Below are positions 35,908-45,359 of a DNA stretch of 64,000 nucleotides, one piece after another. Below the pieces are notes generated by a model that did not search any database, was not told the origin of the DNA, and saw only the letters and a program-made list of their open reading frames with translations. The stretch is taken from contig NZ_JAPDDT010000001.1 in NCBI RefSeq assembly GCF_025950235.1, positions 1,054,001 to 1,118,000 on the forward strand. The letters are read 5' to 3'. A program made the translations under genes and the position numbers. Position 1 is the stretch's first letter. Each line of letters starts with the position of its first letter. The DNA comes from Luteolibacter arcticus. Its GTDB lineage: Bacteria > Verrucomicrobiota > Verrucomicrobiia > Verrucomicrobiales > Akkermansiaceae.

Positions 35908-38556
35908 TCACTTCGGCGGGAACGCCCCTTCCACAAACCGCCGGTGCTGGCGGATGAGCTGGAAGTCCACCGCGCCTTCTTCCAGAGAGCGTGTGGAGAA
36001 CTCCACGGCTTTCTTGCGATCACCGCGGGCGAACTCAACCTCTGCCATGGTGTCGAGATAGGCGGCTTGGCGAGGGTTGCGCTCGAGAGCCTTCTTCAGG
36101 AAATCCTCCGCTTCGTCGAGCCGGCGGTTGGCGCGAGACGCCAGCCACGCGGCGGAGTTCCGGCTGTTGTCGCACTCCGGGAATTGGCGGATCCGCGCGG
36201 TCACACCGGTCCAGATGCGCTCGAAGATGCTGTCGTGCAGCTTGGTGAGGCCCGCAGCACGCATGGGCGCGAAGAAGTGGTCGGCCATCGCGTTCTCCGC
36301 ATAGGGCAGCGTGGACAAGCGCTCGATCTCCACCAAAGCCGCTTCGCGGTTCCGATCGAGCCGCGTGAAGGCGAGCGCGAGCCCGGCATCGATCCGCGAT
36401 TTCAGCGATGTCGACATCGCGAAGGTCGGCGGAATGCGGTAGTTCCCGTTGCCCGCGGCCGCCTGATAGAAGGCCTGCGCCTCGGTATAGGCTGCCACCC
36501 CTCGCCAGTCGCCCACCGATTGCGCCTGGTCGATCAAGCGGCTGAGCAAGTCCTGAAAGTAAGCCGCTCCACGGGTACACTCCGCACCGGAACGGTTCCA
36601 CCAGCGGCCCGCCCGCTCGAAGTCGCCCGCGAGAGCGAATTCATCGCCGCAGCCGAACTGAACCTGCACCTCGCCCAGCGCCAACATCTCCGCCCGCTTC
36701 TCCTGGCGATCCGCAGCTTCCACATCCCCGGCGCGGCGCAGGCAAATCGCCGCTTGGAGCCGGTCCAAGGCCTCGGCTGGCGCCAGCTCGACCACCTTGA
36801 GCCAGGTGGCCGCGGCGTCCTTCCACTTTCCGAGGGACGCCTGGGCCTTCCCCTTCTGGCGGAGAATGAAGATATTGTCGCCCGCTTCCAAGGCCTCGAT
36901 CCAGCGCAGGGTGTTCTCCTTGTCCTGCATGATGTCGCCCATCGCCGCCATCAGCTCGACCATCGGTCGCCGGGCACCGGGTTCTTCCTTGTCGATCGCC
37001 TTCCACGCCAGCTCGAGGAACCGGTCGCGGTCGCCGTTGACGTCGGGCAATAATCCGAAGATCCGGCACAGCCACTCCAGGCGCTCCGGCCGGTCGAGCT
37101 TGGGATCCAGCGTCGCCGTCAAGTTCCACAGACGGTCGGGGTCCTCCATGAAGTCGAACAGGTTGGCCACCGCCAGGCCCCAGCGGACTTCATCGTCGCC
37201 GGCAAATTGGGCCACCGACTTCAGGACCGGCCGGACAGTCGAAATATTCACCCGCGGGAAGGGACCGCGGAACAGCCGGTTGAGGGTGCCGATGTAGATT
37301 TCCTGGTCCGCCCGGCTCAGCTCGAGCAGCGGTTCCAGGAATACCTCATCGAGCTCCTTGATCAGGCCGCGGTGCTCCAGGAAATAGCCGAGCACCGCGA
37401 GTTCGCCGACTTCCGTGCCCTCGCTGTCGTCATCGGGGATGGTCCGGAAGCGCTTGGCCGCCCACCCCTTGTAGTCCGGCTTCGCGGGGTCGAGCCCGAG
37501 CGCCTTGAGCCCATCCTCGACCCGTTCGGTCGCCTCAAAGTAATAGAATGCGGCACAGGGATCCAGTTCCACCAGCCGCTTCTCCGCGTCTTGAAGATCC
37601 CCGGTCAAAAACAGCAGCCGCAGTTCCTTCGCCTGATCCTCCTCGTCGCCACCGCGAGTCTGGCGGCGCAGCGAACGGGTCAGCTCCGCCGGGATCGGCT
37701 TGCCCTCCCACGTGCGGATCGCGAACTCCCGGTAGCTCTGCAGGCCCGCGGCCGGAACGACCTGCGGCGAGGGACCGGCGACATTGAGCCACGGCAAGGG
37801 ATCACCCGACATGAGCTGGAGCCGGGCCGAAGCCTGCTCGAGGCCGGCTTTCTCCGCCTCAGCCGCTGCCTCGGGCAGGCGGCCGGCACAGGCGAGCAAG
37901 GCATAGCGCCAGAGGCTGCCATCCTTGCCGTCCAGGTGCTCCGCCTTTTTCAGCTCCTCCTCCAAGGTGCCGTTGGCCCGGTGCAGCGCCGCCTTGGCCA
38001 TCAACTCGGGAGACTCGGGGCGGGCCATGTCGAGGAAGGCAAAGGCCCCGGCGATGTCCGGCGGCTCGCTGGCGAGGCAATCGCGGGCGGCATCCACGGC
38101 CACGCCGCGCACCGCCTCCTCCAGCATCGACAGCGTTTCCTCGTTCTTTTCCAGAGCGTAGAGTTTCAGGATCTGGCGAAATGCGCGCTCGCGCTTCAGC
38201 ACGGCAATGACCGCGCGCTTCTCCTCCACGCCGCCACGGTCGTAGCGCAGGACCTCCGCCACGATCTTGGGCGAGCTGTCCGGCAGGATGCCGAGTTCGA
38301 TCTTGCGGACGAGTTCCCGCGCCCGCACCGCGGCTTCGGGATCATTCCCTTCCAGCGCCTTGCGCAGTTCGGGCAGCGCTTTGTCGCCGAGCGCCCACAG
38401 CTCGCGGGTCGCTTTTTCACGCACTGCGTAGGATTCGTCGGAAAGCGCCACCACCGCCTCCGGGAGTGCCGTGGGTTCCTTCGGGGTCACCGGAGCGGCC
38501 AGCGAGGCGGCAGCCAGTGCGATGCTCCAGTATGTCGTCGCCTCTCTCAGGTTCAT
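35908..38556 (-). CDS. Large HEAT/TPR-repeat protein, probably exported
   Basis: This encodes an 882-residue protein. ATG 38556 starts a weak signal-like N-terminus (TTYWSIALAAASLAAPVTP); a GTG three codons upstream is also possible. Residues 35-95 form HEAT-like repeats (SYAVREKATRELWALGDKALPELRKAL). The rest is alpha-helical TPR-like repeats, with blocks such as EEELKKAEHLDGKDGSLWRYALLACAGR and, near the end, RNPRQAAYLDTMAEVEFARGDRKKAVEFSTRSLE. Very similar large proteins (HEAT start, TPR end) occur in Verrucomicrobia without known function. It probably acts as a scaffold in the periplasm. It stands alone, convergent with the DUF5985 operon. Confidence 0.8.
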   Translation of the reverse strand: MNLREATTYWSIALAAASLAAPVTPKEPTALPEAVVALSDESYAVREKATRELWALGDKALPELRKALEGNDPEAAVRARELVRKIELGILPDSSPKIVAEVLRYDRGGVEEKRAVIAVLKRERAFRQILKLYALEKNEETLSMLEEAVRGVAVDAARDCLASEPPDIAGAFAFLDMARPESPELMAKAALHRANGTLEEELKKAEHLDGKDGSLWRYALLACAGRLPEAAAEAEKAGLEQASARLQLMSGDPLPWLNVAGPSPQVVPAAGLQSYREFAIRTWEGKPIPAELTRSLRRQTRGGDEEDQAKELRLLFLTGDLQDAEKRLVELDPCAAFYYFEATERVEDGLKALGLDPAKPDYKGWAAKRFRTIPDDDSEGTEVGELAVLGYFLEHRGLIKELDEVFLEPLLELSRADQEIYIGTLNRLFRGPFPRVNISTVRPVLKSVAQFAGDDEVRWGLAVANLFDFMEDPDRLWNLTATLDPKLDRPERLEWLCRIFGLLPDVNGDRDRFLELAWKAIDKEEPGARRPMVELMAAMGDIMQDKENTLRWIEALEAGDNIFILRQKGKAQASLGKWKDAAATWLKVVELAPAEALDRLQAAICLRRAGDVEAADRQEKRAEMLALGEVQVQFGCGDEFALAGDFERAGRWWNRSGAECTRGAAYFQDLLSRLIDQAQSVGDWRGVAAYTEAQAFYQAAAGNGNYRIPPTFAMSTSLKSRIDAGLALAFTRLDRNREAALVEIERLSTLPYAENAMADHFFAPMRAAGLTKLHDSIFERIWTGVTARIRQFPECDNSRNSAAWLASRANRRLDEAEDFLKKALERNPRQAAYLDTMAEVEFARGDRKKAVEFSTRSLEEGAVDFQLIRQHRRFVEGAFPPK

Positions 38557-38730
38557 CGGGCTCACAGCGTCCGTTCTTTGGACGGGAAATCAACTCAGAT
38601 CCTCGGACACAACTATCAGACAAAAGACCGAAAGCCAAAGATCATGCGAAGCAAGATGCCGGACCGACGCGGCTCGAGGTAGGACCGCAGTCGCGAACAG
38701 GGATGGAGGTAGGCGGCCGGCAAAGTGCAC

Positions 38731-39438
38731 TTACCGCCGCTCCTTGACCGCAGAAATCACTTCTTCCACCCACGCCGGCACCAACTCCCCCGCAGGCCCG
38801 CGGCGGCTCTCGTGAAATACCCCGCTCGCGGCGCTTTCCTCCAGATTCAGCTCCAGCGTCGGCACCCCGCATTCCCGCGCCCACGAAACAAAGGACGCGG
38901 CCGGATACACCCGGCCCGAGGTCCCGATCGCCACGAACCGGTCGGCCGACGAAATCGCCGCCGCGATCTCATCCAGTCCGAAGGGAATTTCGCCGAACCA
39001 CACGACGTGCGGTCGCAGGCAATCGATCCCGCCACAGGCCGTGCAGATCGAGGCCCGGCTCAGGTCCTCCCGGCACGGCATCACCGCGCCACACCGGTTG
39101 CACCTCGCCTTCAAAAGCTCGCCGTGCATGTGCAGCACCTCTTGCGAACCCGCGCGCTCGTGCAGGTCATCGATGTTTTGCGTGACCAAGGTCAGTTCCA
39201 CCCCGCGAGCCCGGCCGAGCTTTGCCAAGGCCCGGTGCGCGGCATTCGGCTCCACCTCCAGCACCTTCCTCCGCCGGCCATTGTAGAAGGTGTGCACGAG
39301 CTGCGGATCGCGCGCGAAACCCCGCGGCGATGCCACCTCCTCCACCCGGTGCCCCTCCCACAGGCCATCGCTGCCACGGAATGTCGGCACGCCCGATTCC
39401 GCGGAAACCCCTGCGCCAGTAAGCACCACCACCTTCAT
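38731..39438 (-). CDS. cobB: NAD-dependent protein deacylase (sirtuin)
   Basis: This 235-residue cytoplasmic enzyme removes acyl groups from lysines using NAD. The NAD site blocks are VVLTGAGVSAESGVPTFRG and TLVTQNIDDLHERAG, with the catalytic His in LHMHGEL (H105). The zinc ligands are C113, C116, C132 and C135. FYNGRRR gives Y52 and R55, the Y-x-x-R pair that marks class III sirtuins able to remove succinyl groups, as in E. coli CobB. The length is normal. It is transcribed in the same direction as, and 36 bp downstream of, the TIM-barrel/GH fusion gene. Confidence 0.95.
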   Translation of the reverse strand: MKVVVLTGAGVSAESGVPTFRGSDGLWEGHRVEEVASPRGFARDPQLVHTFYNGRRRKVLEVEPNAAHRALAKLGRARGVELTLVTQNIDDLHERAGSQEVLHMHGELLKARCNRCGAVMPCREDLSRASICTACGGIDCLRPHVVWFGEIPFGLDEIAAAISSADRFVAIGTSGRVYPAASFVSWARECGVPTLELNLEESAASGVFHESRRGPAGELVPAWVEEVISAVKERR

Positions 39439-39474
39439 CGGCCGGAGAGAAGCGATTCGATGCGCCTAAGGCAA

Positions 39475-41430
39475 CTACCGGGCCGGCTTCTCCGCCGTTA
39501 CCGGGATCTCCCCTCGCAGCATCTTCCCGATCTCCCCGGTCAGCCACAGGTAGTGGTCCGGCTTCAAGCCCGGCTCGACGAGGAAGCGACTGGCGCCGAC
39601 CGGGGGATTGCCGGTCGTTTTGAAGATCGCCGTGCCCTCGTCCATCTCATCGAACATCGCCACATAAATCGCCCGCCCCCCGGCCCGACGAGCCGCGATC
39701 GCCTGGCTCCACAGGAAACCGCCGCCGAGCCGCGGAATCGCATCGAACCTCGCCTCGCGCCCCCGGCTCCTCTCCAGATTCTGCCAACTGAAACCTGGGA
39801 AAATCACCGGCAGGTAGCCCAGCCCCCGCTCCCGGCACCATGCGAGGTCCGGCTCTAACAGCGGCTTCTGCCGTGCCGCAGCGTCCTGCGGCGTGCCGAA
39901 GCGCCCCACCGTCCACGGGCTGATGATGTCGGCCAGCGCGCACAGCTCGTGCAGCTTCGCATCGCCGATCGAATCTCGCTCCAGCGTGCGCCAGTAGCAT
40001 GGCACCCCGAGCATCACCGCCATCCCCTCCCCTTTGAAAAAGCGGATCAGCAATTCCCATTCCTTCAGCGACGCCGGACGATCATTGAACCCCAGACCCC
40101 ACAGCGTCACCAGCGGCTTGTGGCGGTACTTCAAGTAAGCCGCGTCCCCGCCTGCCTTCAGCCGCTGCCAATCCTCGATCACCCGCGAGAAGTCCTCCGC
40201 CTTCAGCCCGGAGAGATCATACATCAGCGCCCACTCGCGGCCCTCGGCCTTCGCCGAATCGCGGACGTGGGAAAGCACCTGATCCATCGGATCGCGGAAC
40301 CTGGGATCGCGGGTATTTGTCGCGAAGCGCTGGAGGAAGGCCCCATCGATCCCATGCTCGCGCATCCAGCGGAAATGCCGCCGCGTCGTGTCCGGATGCA
40401 TCGAACTGAAGACCTCCGCCACCGAGCCATCGGCATGGCGGAAGGCGGTCGCATGCCGTTCGCCGGGGGCAAGCTCGCTCATGTCCGGCCACATCTCGAT
40501 GTGCGAGTAGCCGGGCTCGAACTTCCCGTTCACCGCGTAGTGATGCCAGCCGTTGTTAGAGCCATCGTCGCCGCAGCGGAACCACCCTTGGTATCCGCAC
40601 AGCACCTTGCCATCTAACAAGCCGTTCATTTCCCGCCACGCAGCCATCGAGCGTCGCAGGTTCTCCCGCTTGTCGCCCGGCACGCCATAGGCCTGCAAGC
40701 CCACCGGCCCGTGCCATTTCGCCTCCTCTTGCAAGCGGCGGACGAATTTCGCCGTGTCGTACGTCCCCTGCCCGAGCGGCCGGATCAGGCGATCCCAACC
40801 CATCGCCTGGGTGTCTCCGCCGTCCGCACCGTTGACGGTCACGAATTGCAGGCGGGCGGATTCCCGCGCGATCGCCGGAATCGGATCGACATCCCCTTCC
40901 ACCTTCAGCCAGTGGCAGAGATTGAAGGTGATGCCCACGCCCTTGCGATCCAGCGCGGTGGCCACGCGGGCCGCATCGGAAAAGCGCTCCAGCCAGAAGT
41001 CCGTGTGCGGATAGAGCGACAGCCCCACCCCCGCCGGTTCAGCGTGGCCGGCGATCTCGCGCAGCCCCGCGACTGCTGCGCCATCGCCGCCGGTGACCTT
41101 GCGAATGGCAATCCACAGCGTCGCATCGCGGCCTTTCAAATCGGCAATCAGCTTCTGCAACTCCGGCGTGAGCGCGGGCGTCCCGGCGGCGAAGTCGAGC
41201 GTGAGATACACGTTCCACAAACGCAGGCCTCGGTTCCCGAGTTCGTCTCTCAGCGGACTCACCTCCTGACCGCTGCCGCCAAGGCCATCGTAGCCCAAGG
41301 TGTCCAGCGCTTCCGCCACCGCGGCCGGCTCGCCGGAGATGCCGGTGTCCATCGCGAAAAACGAATTCCCCCGCAAGCCGGGTAGGCATAGGCACAAGAA
41401 AACGCAGGCGATCAATCGGGCTGGCAGCAT
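39475..41430 (-). CDS. Secreted TIM-barrel (xylose isomerase-like) and GH71/GH99-like fusion protein
   Basis: This 651-residue exported protein has a signal peptide (LIACVFLCLCLPGLRG). Residues 25-270 look like a sugar-phosphate isomerase/AP-endonuclease 2-type TIM barrel (GYDGLGGSGQEVSPLRDEL, GVGLSLYPHTDFWLERF, GITFNLCHWLKVEGDVDPI, VTVNGADGGDTQAMGW). Residues 275-640 resemble the GH71/GH99-like glycosidase domain, with KVLCGYQGWFRCGDDG, YSHIEMWPDMSEL, HFRWMREHGIDGAFLQRF, KPLVTLWGLGFNDRP and a final FDEMDEGTAIFKT. The combination suggests an extracellular sugar-processing enzyme; which half is active is unknown. The distance to the next gene upstream is long, so it probably has its own promoter. 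Confidence 0.85.
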   Translation of the reverse strand: MLPARLIACVFLCLCLPGLRGNSFFAMDTGISGEPAAVAEALDTLGYDGLGGSGQEVSPLRDELGNRGLRLWNVYLTLDFAAGTPALTPELQKLIADLKGRDATLWIAIRKVTGGDGAAVAGLREIAGHAEPAGVGLSLYPHTDFWLERFSDAARVATALDRKGVGITFNLCHWLKVEGDVDPIPAIARESARLQFVTVNGADGGDTQAMGWDRLIRPLGQGTYDTAKFVRRLQEEAKWHGPVGLQAYGVPGDKRENLRRSMAAWREMNGLLDGKVLCGYQGWFRCGDDGSNNGWHHYAVNGKFEPGYSHIEMWPDMSELAPGERHATAFRHADGSVAEVFSSMHPDTTRRHFRWMREHGIDGAFLQRFATNTRDPRFRDPMDQVLSHVRDSAKAEGREWALMYDLSGLKAEDFSRVIEDWQRLKAGGDAAYLKYRHKPLVTLWGLGFNDRPASLKEWELLIRFFKGEGMAVMLGVPCYWRTLERDSIGDAKLHELCALADIISPWTVGRFGTPQDAAARQKPLLEPDLAWCRERGLGYLPVIFPGFSWQNLERSRGREARFDAIPRLGGGFLWSQAIAARRAGGRAIYVAMFDEMDEGTAIFKTTGNPPVGASRFLVEPGLKPDHYLWLTGEIGKMLRGEIPVTAEKPAR

Positions 41431-42077
41431 GGCAGTGTGGGACTACATGTAGGATCCGCAAGATTCCTCCGCGAGCCCGTCATGCGCAAGATCGCGGGAA
41501 GTGGGTCTAACCCAACGACAAACGAACGTTTTCCAGCGATCGTCCCCTCACTGGAGAGTCTTCGGAGTTAGCGGTAAATTGACATTGGACATTACGGTCC
41601 GCTAAGAATCTCATGAAAATCGGCTTGTTTAGTTTGTCTGATTGTTCATTCTGCTTCGCGACTCCCCAAGTCGTATTGCGCTTTTCCAAAAAAACGCACA
41701 TGAAGTATCACATTTCCCTCCCCGAAAATTGCTCGGGCCACCCGTTCGCGGATGGCCAAAGCGGCTTGGTGGAGTGGAGTCGCGGTACGGGTTGGCACAC
41801 GCCACGAGGCGCTGCCGGCTTCCTCGAATCCGATATACGCCACTGACGACACAATCGTCTCCTTACATCGACTGATTCGGTCCGGAGAGCGGGATATCGC
41901 TCGGCTCCCCGGAAACTAGGCGAGGGACTCTGTCCCGAGCGGACGCTAGTCGTGTCCATCTGATGGACCTTCTGCGCCCGGAACTCTCGCCGAGTGCCCT
42001 CCCCATGGCTTGTCCCACGGCCATGGATCCCAGGAGAGCCGGAAAAGTTACACTCCACCTGTCACCCTAAACCAGCC
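41431..42077. other. 647-bp intergenic region with a row of small hairpins
   Basis: No convincing gene was found here. The left half (41,560-41,720) is AT-richer than its surroundings. The right half carries four short perfect inverted repeats: 41887-41902 (GAGCG..CGCTC), 41924-41936 (GGGAC TCT GTCCC), 41954-41968 (GTCCAT CTG ATGGAC) and 42001-42024 (CCATGGC...GCCATGG). They lie just upstream of the three-gene secreted-protein operon. They could be part of its leader or binding sites; this is inference. Confidence 0.5.
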
Positions 42078-42821
42078 ATGAAAACTAGCCGATTGGCTGC
42101 CCTTGCGGCAGCCTTCCTTGCTTGCTGCGCACCCGCGGCAAACGCCCAATCCACCGAACCCTCGATTCCGACGGGCTCGCTGACCGCATTCCCGCTCATC
42201 GTCCAACCGGGAACCAAGCCGAAGCTGACTTGGACCATTACCTACCCTTCGATCGTCCAAGACTACACGGACATTGAAGGAGGAAACACCGTCAATCCCA
42301 CCGAGGACCTCTACGTGGACATCCGCATCCTTGGTGCGGGCGTCACCGTCGGCAATTCGAGCGGTAGCGGCTACACCTTCGTCCCAACCCGCGCGGAGTT
42401 CAGCTACGACGGCGGCAGCTACAGCGAGATCTTCTACGGCACGAACACCCAGGTCCAGCCGAGCAAGATCGTCAAAACCCAGAAGGTACTGAAGGGCAAG
42501 CGGCTCCGTTTCGGCGGAAAGTACAAGTATAACAATGCTTGGGGTCCCTACTTCAATTCACAGAGTAATACCCTCAACGTCCGCACGCTGGTCAATGGTG
42601 ACACCCCTCCCTCGAACGTCCCGCAGTACAACGCCCCGTCGCTGGAAAGCTTCCTTCGCCCCTACCTCGACAGCTCCGGCCGCGTGAAGATCGGTCCCAT
42701 GGACGTGATCGTGTTCATGGAGCTCACCCACTACGATTCCCAGCGCACCGACCCCGGCTACGACCTTCAGGACATGGTGCTGCTCTGCACCTTCCGCACC
42801 GTGACAACCCCAGCGCCATGA
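42078..42821 (+). CDS. Secreted hypothetical protein, first gene of a coupled three-gene operon
   Basis: This encodes a 247-residue exported protein. ATG 42078 opens a clean signal peptide (LAALAAAFLACCAPAANAQS). The mature part is beta-rich and begins SIPTGSLTAFPLIVQPGTKPKLTWTI-type sequence. It has a Gly/Ser/Tyr-rich middle (SGSGYTFVPTRAEFSYDGGSYSEIFYGT) and a C-terminal VIVFMELTHYDS. I do not recognise a family. Its stop overlaps the next start by four bases (ATGA), so it is translated in step with the second gene. The pattern of three coupled exported proteins suggests a common structure or complex. Confidence 0.8.
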   Translation: MKTSRLAALAAAFLACCAPAANAQSTEPSIPTGSLTAFPLIVQPGTKPKLTWTITYPSIVQDYTDIEGGNTVNPTEDLYVDIRILGAGVTVGNSSGSGYTFVPTRAEFSYDGGSYSEIFYGTNTQVQPSKIVKTQKVLKGKRLRFGGKYKYNNAWGPYFNSQSNTLNVRTLVNGDTPPSNVPQYNAPSLESFLRPYLDSSGRVKIGPMDVIVFMELTHYDSQRTDPGYDLQDMVLLCTFRTVTTPAP

Positions 42822-43414
42822 GCACCATGAGATCTCCAATGATCATTTTGGGCGCGGTTGCCGGGATCCTGATTCCGCTCGCTTCCGCACAAGAGCCCGC
42901 ACGCAAGCCGATGCGCGACGTGGTCACCCACGACGATATCGTGGAAGCCGCGCGCCAGGCCAAGGATCAGGCCCCGCTACCGGTGTTCAAGCCGCTCGAA
43001 GGCGAGGATCCCTCGGTCGTCAACCGCCCGAAGGACCTGCTCTCCCGCTCGGATATTTTCAGCTACCTCGGCCAGGCGACGCTCGTTCCAAAGAAGGCGG
43101 TGTTGCACTTTCCCAAGGAACTCGAGAGCCGCGGCGGCCTGAAGGAACAATCGAAGTTCATCCCGTGGATCGACTTCTATGCGGCGAACCGCTCGTGGAT
43201 CCGCACCGTCGCCGTCTCCCGTGCGCAAGCGGAAGGCCGGGAACCGATGGACGAGGATACCGTGAAGTCCTTCGCCAAGGAAAAGCGCCTCGTGGTGGCC
43301 ACCTATCAGGAGGGGCCCATCTCGGTGAATCGCTACGAAGATCCCGCCACCAAAACCGCTGCGGTGCCCGGCAAGGCACCGGCAGTCCCAACCTCCACCG
43401 CCGCCAAGCCATGA
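42818..43414 (+). CDS. Secreted hypothetical protein, second gene of the coupled operon
   Basis: This is a 198-residue exported protein. A signal peptide (MIILGAVAGILIPLASAQ) follows ATG 42818. The mature chain is charged and helical at first (RDVVTHDDIVEAARQAKDQAP), then has FSYLGQATLVPKKAVLHFP, WIDFYAANRSWIRTVAVSRAQ and ends in a Pro/Ala/Thr-rich tail. No family was recognised. The start overlaps the first gene's stop by four bases, and its own stop overlaps the third gene's start by four bases. The role is unknown. Confidence 0.8.
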   Translation: MSTMRSPMIILGAVAGILIPLASAQEPARKPMRDVVTHDDIVEAARQAKDQAPLPVFKPLEGEDPSVVNRPKDLLSRSDIFSYLGQATLVPKKAVLHFPKELESRGGLKEQSKFIPWIDFYAANRSWIRTVAVSRAQAEGREPMDEDTVKSFAKEKRLVVATYQEGPISVNRYEDPATKTAAVPGKAPAVPTSTAAKP

Positions 43415-44466
43415 AACAGCTCCCATCCATCATCGCCGCTGCCATGGGGCTGCTGTCATCCCCACTGCTGGCCGCGACGACCGGCTCGACCTTCACGAAC
43501 TTCATCCGCCAGGTCCAGATCCAGGCCGGCGTCCCTGAGGCCAATTGGGTCGAGTGGGACCTGCAAAACATCGCCGCCACCGGGGAGAGCCTTTCTCCGC
43601 TGGCGATCAATCCGGGCGGTGCCCGCTTCGAACTGTGGACCGTGAAAGGCACCACTCCGCCGGTCAACTACCTGCTCGATAGCCGCTACGTCGGCACCTA
43701 CGTGCCGATCGCCCAGGTGGCCATCACCTCGCAAGACCCCTACACCTCCATCCCCCGGACCCGGGCTGACCACCCCTTCGTCGTTGCCGTGACCGTCTCC
43801 GGCCTTTTGGCCGGTGCTGGCGATCCGGTCGCCTCGAAGAGCGTCAACCTGCTCCAGCACATGCAGTCCTATGGCACCACCGGGACCGGTATAGGCATCG
43901 ACCGTACCCAGGCGACGTTGCTTGGCACGCAATCCCTGGTTCAGAATGGCACCACCACCCTGACCTTCCCGACCAACTCGATCCCTGGCGCGAATCGTGC
44001 AAAGGTCCGTGGTGAGCAGCGCTACTCGGTCTTCTCGGTGGCGGACTACCAAGCACCTTCGTCACAATTGGCGTCCCAGTTCGTCCAGATCTGGCCAGTA
44101 GCCAATGGCTCGATCTCAGGGATCACCAACAACCAGTTGATCCGCTTCCAGATGCCTGCCGTGACCTTCAGTGTCACGGACGTCTATCCCGGTTCCAGCG
44201 TCATTACCCAGGCATACAAAGGCGCCCCGGCCCTCAACACCGTCGGCACCGTGATCGCCGGGGGCGGCAAGAACTACCACTCCCAAACGATCCCCGTGAA
44301 CCACCTCGAATCCGTGTCCAACTTCGGTAACGTCTTCGACGCCGACGGCCAGTGGACGATCGAATTGCTGACAGACACCCCGTTCGGATTGGAGCGCCTG
44401 GACTATGTGACCTTCACCTTGGACCGGACCATCCAGATGAATGGCTCCGTCAACACGATCGACTGA
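43411..44466 (+). CDS. Secreted hypothetical protein, third gene of the coupled operon
   Basis: This encodes a 351-residue exported protein with a signal peptide (IIAAAMGLLSSPLLAAT). The rest is beta-rich with few charged clusters and many Thr, Ser, Gly and Asn (FTNFIRQVQIQAGVPEANWVEWD; SVFSVADYQAP; FQMPAVTFSVTDVYPGSSVI), ending in DYVTFTLDRTIQMNG. The composition is like that of outer-surface or fibre-forming proteins. No family was recognised. It is coupled to the second gene by ATGA and followed by a strong terminator 42 bp after its stop, so the three genes form one unit. Confidence 0.8.
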   Translation: MKQLPSIIAAAMGLLSSPLLAATTGSTFTNFIRQVQIQAGVPEANWVEWDLQNIAATGESLSPLAINPGGARFELWTVKGTTPPVNYLLDSRYVGTYVPIAQVAITSQDPYTSIPRTRADHPFVVAVTVSGLLAGAGDPVASKSVNLLQHMQSYGTTGTGIGIDRTQATLLGTQSLVQNGTTTLTFPTNSIPGANRAKVRGEQRYSVFSVADYQAPSSQLASQFVQIWPVANGSISGITNNQLIRFQMPAVTFSVTDVYPGSSVITQAYKGAPALNTVGTVIAGGGKNYHSQTIPVNHLESVSNFGNVFDADGQWTIELLTDTPFGLERLDYVTFTLDRTIQMNGSVNTID

Positions 44467-44508
44467 CTTCTCAAGGCAGCCGCTGAGCTCAGGCGGCCCG
44501 GCCTTTCC

Positions 44509-44550
44509 ACCCTCCCCGGCAATCACCTTGCCGCGGAGGGTTTCGCGTTT
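44509..44550 (+). terminator. Terminator of the three-gene secreted-protein operon
   Basis: ACCCTCC and GGAGGGT (44509-44515 and 44535-44541) form the lower stem and GGCAA/TTGCC the upper stem around a TCACC loop. The stem is followed by TTCGCGTTT, a weak T-rich stretch. Its position right after the third gene supports the call. Confidence 0.7.
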
Positions 44551-44696
44551 GGGATTCGCTCGGCCACAGAAAACTCTTTCTTTCCAAACGCTTGGCGTGA
44601 TCCGTCCGCAGTCTTGATCTGCCTTGAATATTCATGGATTCATCCTAGCAAGTTTGGACCAACGAATCGTTCGTTAGACCCGAACTCCCCTCCACC

Positions 44697-45089
44697 ATGG
44701 AAAAAGTCACAGGCATAGGCGGCTTCTTCTTCAGAGGCAAAGACCCTGAAGCACTGAACGACTGGTATGAACAGCATCTGGGTGTCCGGAAGGTGGGCGT
44801 CGAGTATGAGGACGGCTCGTGGTGGCAGGACGAAGGGCCGACCGCGTTCGCTTCCGAACCGAAGGAAGCCCAAGGGACCGGTGCCTCGGAATATGCCTGG
44901 CGCCTCAATTTCCGCGTCGGGAATCTCGATGCCATGGTCGCCCAGCTCAGATCGGCGGGCATCACGGTGATGGTCGAAGATACGGTTTACCCGAATGGCC
45001 GCTTCGCCCACTTGCACGACCCGGAGGGAAATCCCATCGAGCTGTGGGAACCCGCCGGCACCGACGCAAACCGGCCGCCGGATCAATAG
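44697..45089 (+). CDS. VOC/glyoxalase-family protein
   Basis: This 130-residue cytoplasmic protein is of the vicinal oxygen chelate family. The fold is seen from VTGIGGFFFRGKDPEALNDWYEQHLGV at the start to YPNGRFAHLHDPEGNPIELWEPAG at the end. Metal-ligand positions in the family (His, Glu) correspond to H in FAHLHDPEG and E in PIELWEP; the N-terminal His is replaced by Gly/Phe, so it may not bind metal in the usual way. It lies alone after the operon terminator and upstream of unrelated hypothetical genes. Confidence 0.88.
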   Translation: MEKVTGIGGFFFRGKDPEALNDWYEQHLGVRKVGVEYEDGSWWQDEGPTAFASEPKEAQGTGASEYAWRLNFRVGNLDAMVAQLRSAGITVMVEDTVYPNGRFAHLHDPEGNPIELWEPAGTDANRPPDQ

Positions 45090-45359
45090 AAACGCCGCGC
45101 TCAAGAAAACCCGAATATTCGGAAGCGACCTAATAATGTCGCGTACCCTCAAGCAGGCGATTTCCCCCGGTGGCAGGAAAGAGGCCTCCATGTAATCTCC
45201 GCCTCTCCCGCCCCCCGGACTGGTGTGGCAGGCGCGGATGCCCCCCGTTCGCGCCTGCCACTCTTACCTCCCGCCGGCCGGTCGCCGTCCTTGATTCCAC
45301 CTTGAAAGCGCGTGGCTTCCATCCTTACCTCGGGTGAATCAGCCACGCCTCAGCCCAAG

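Noticed and set aside
37207..38682. 491-residue plus-strand frame
   Set aside because: Antisense to the HEAT/TPR gene.
41700..41846. 48-residue plus-strand frame starting MKYHISLPEN
   Set aside because: No signal, no ribosome site and no similarity I can name; kept only as a possible short frame in the intergenic region.
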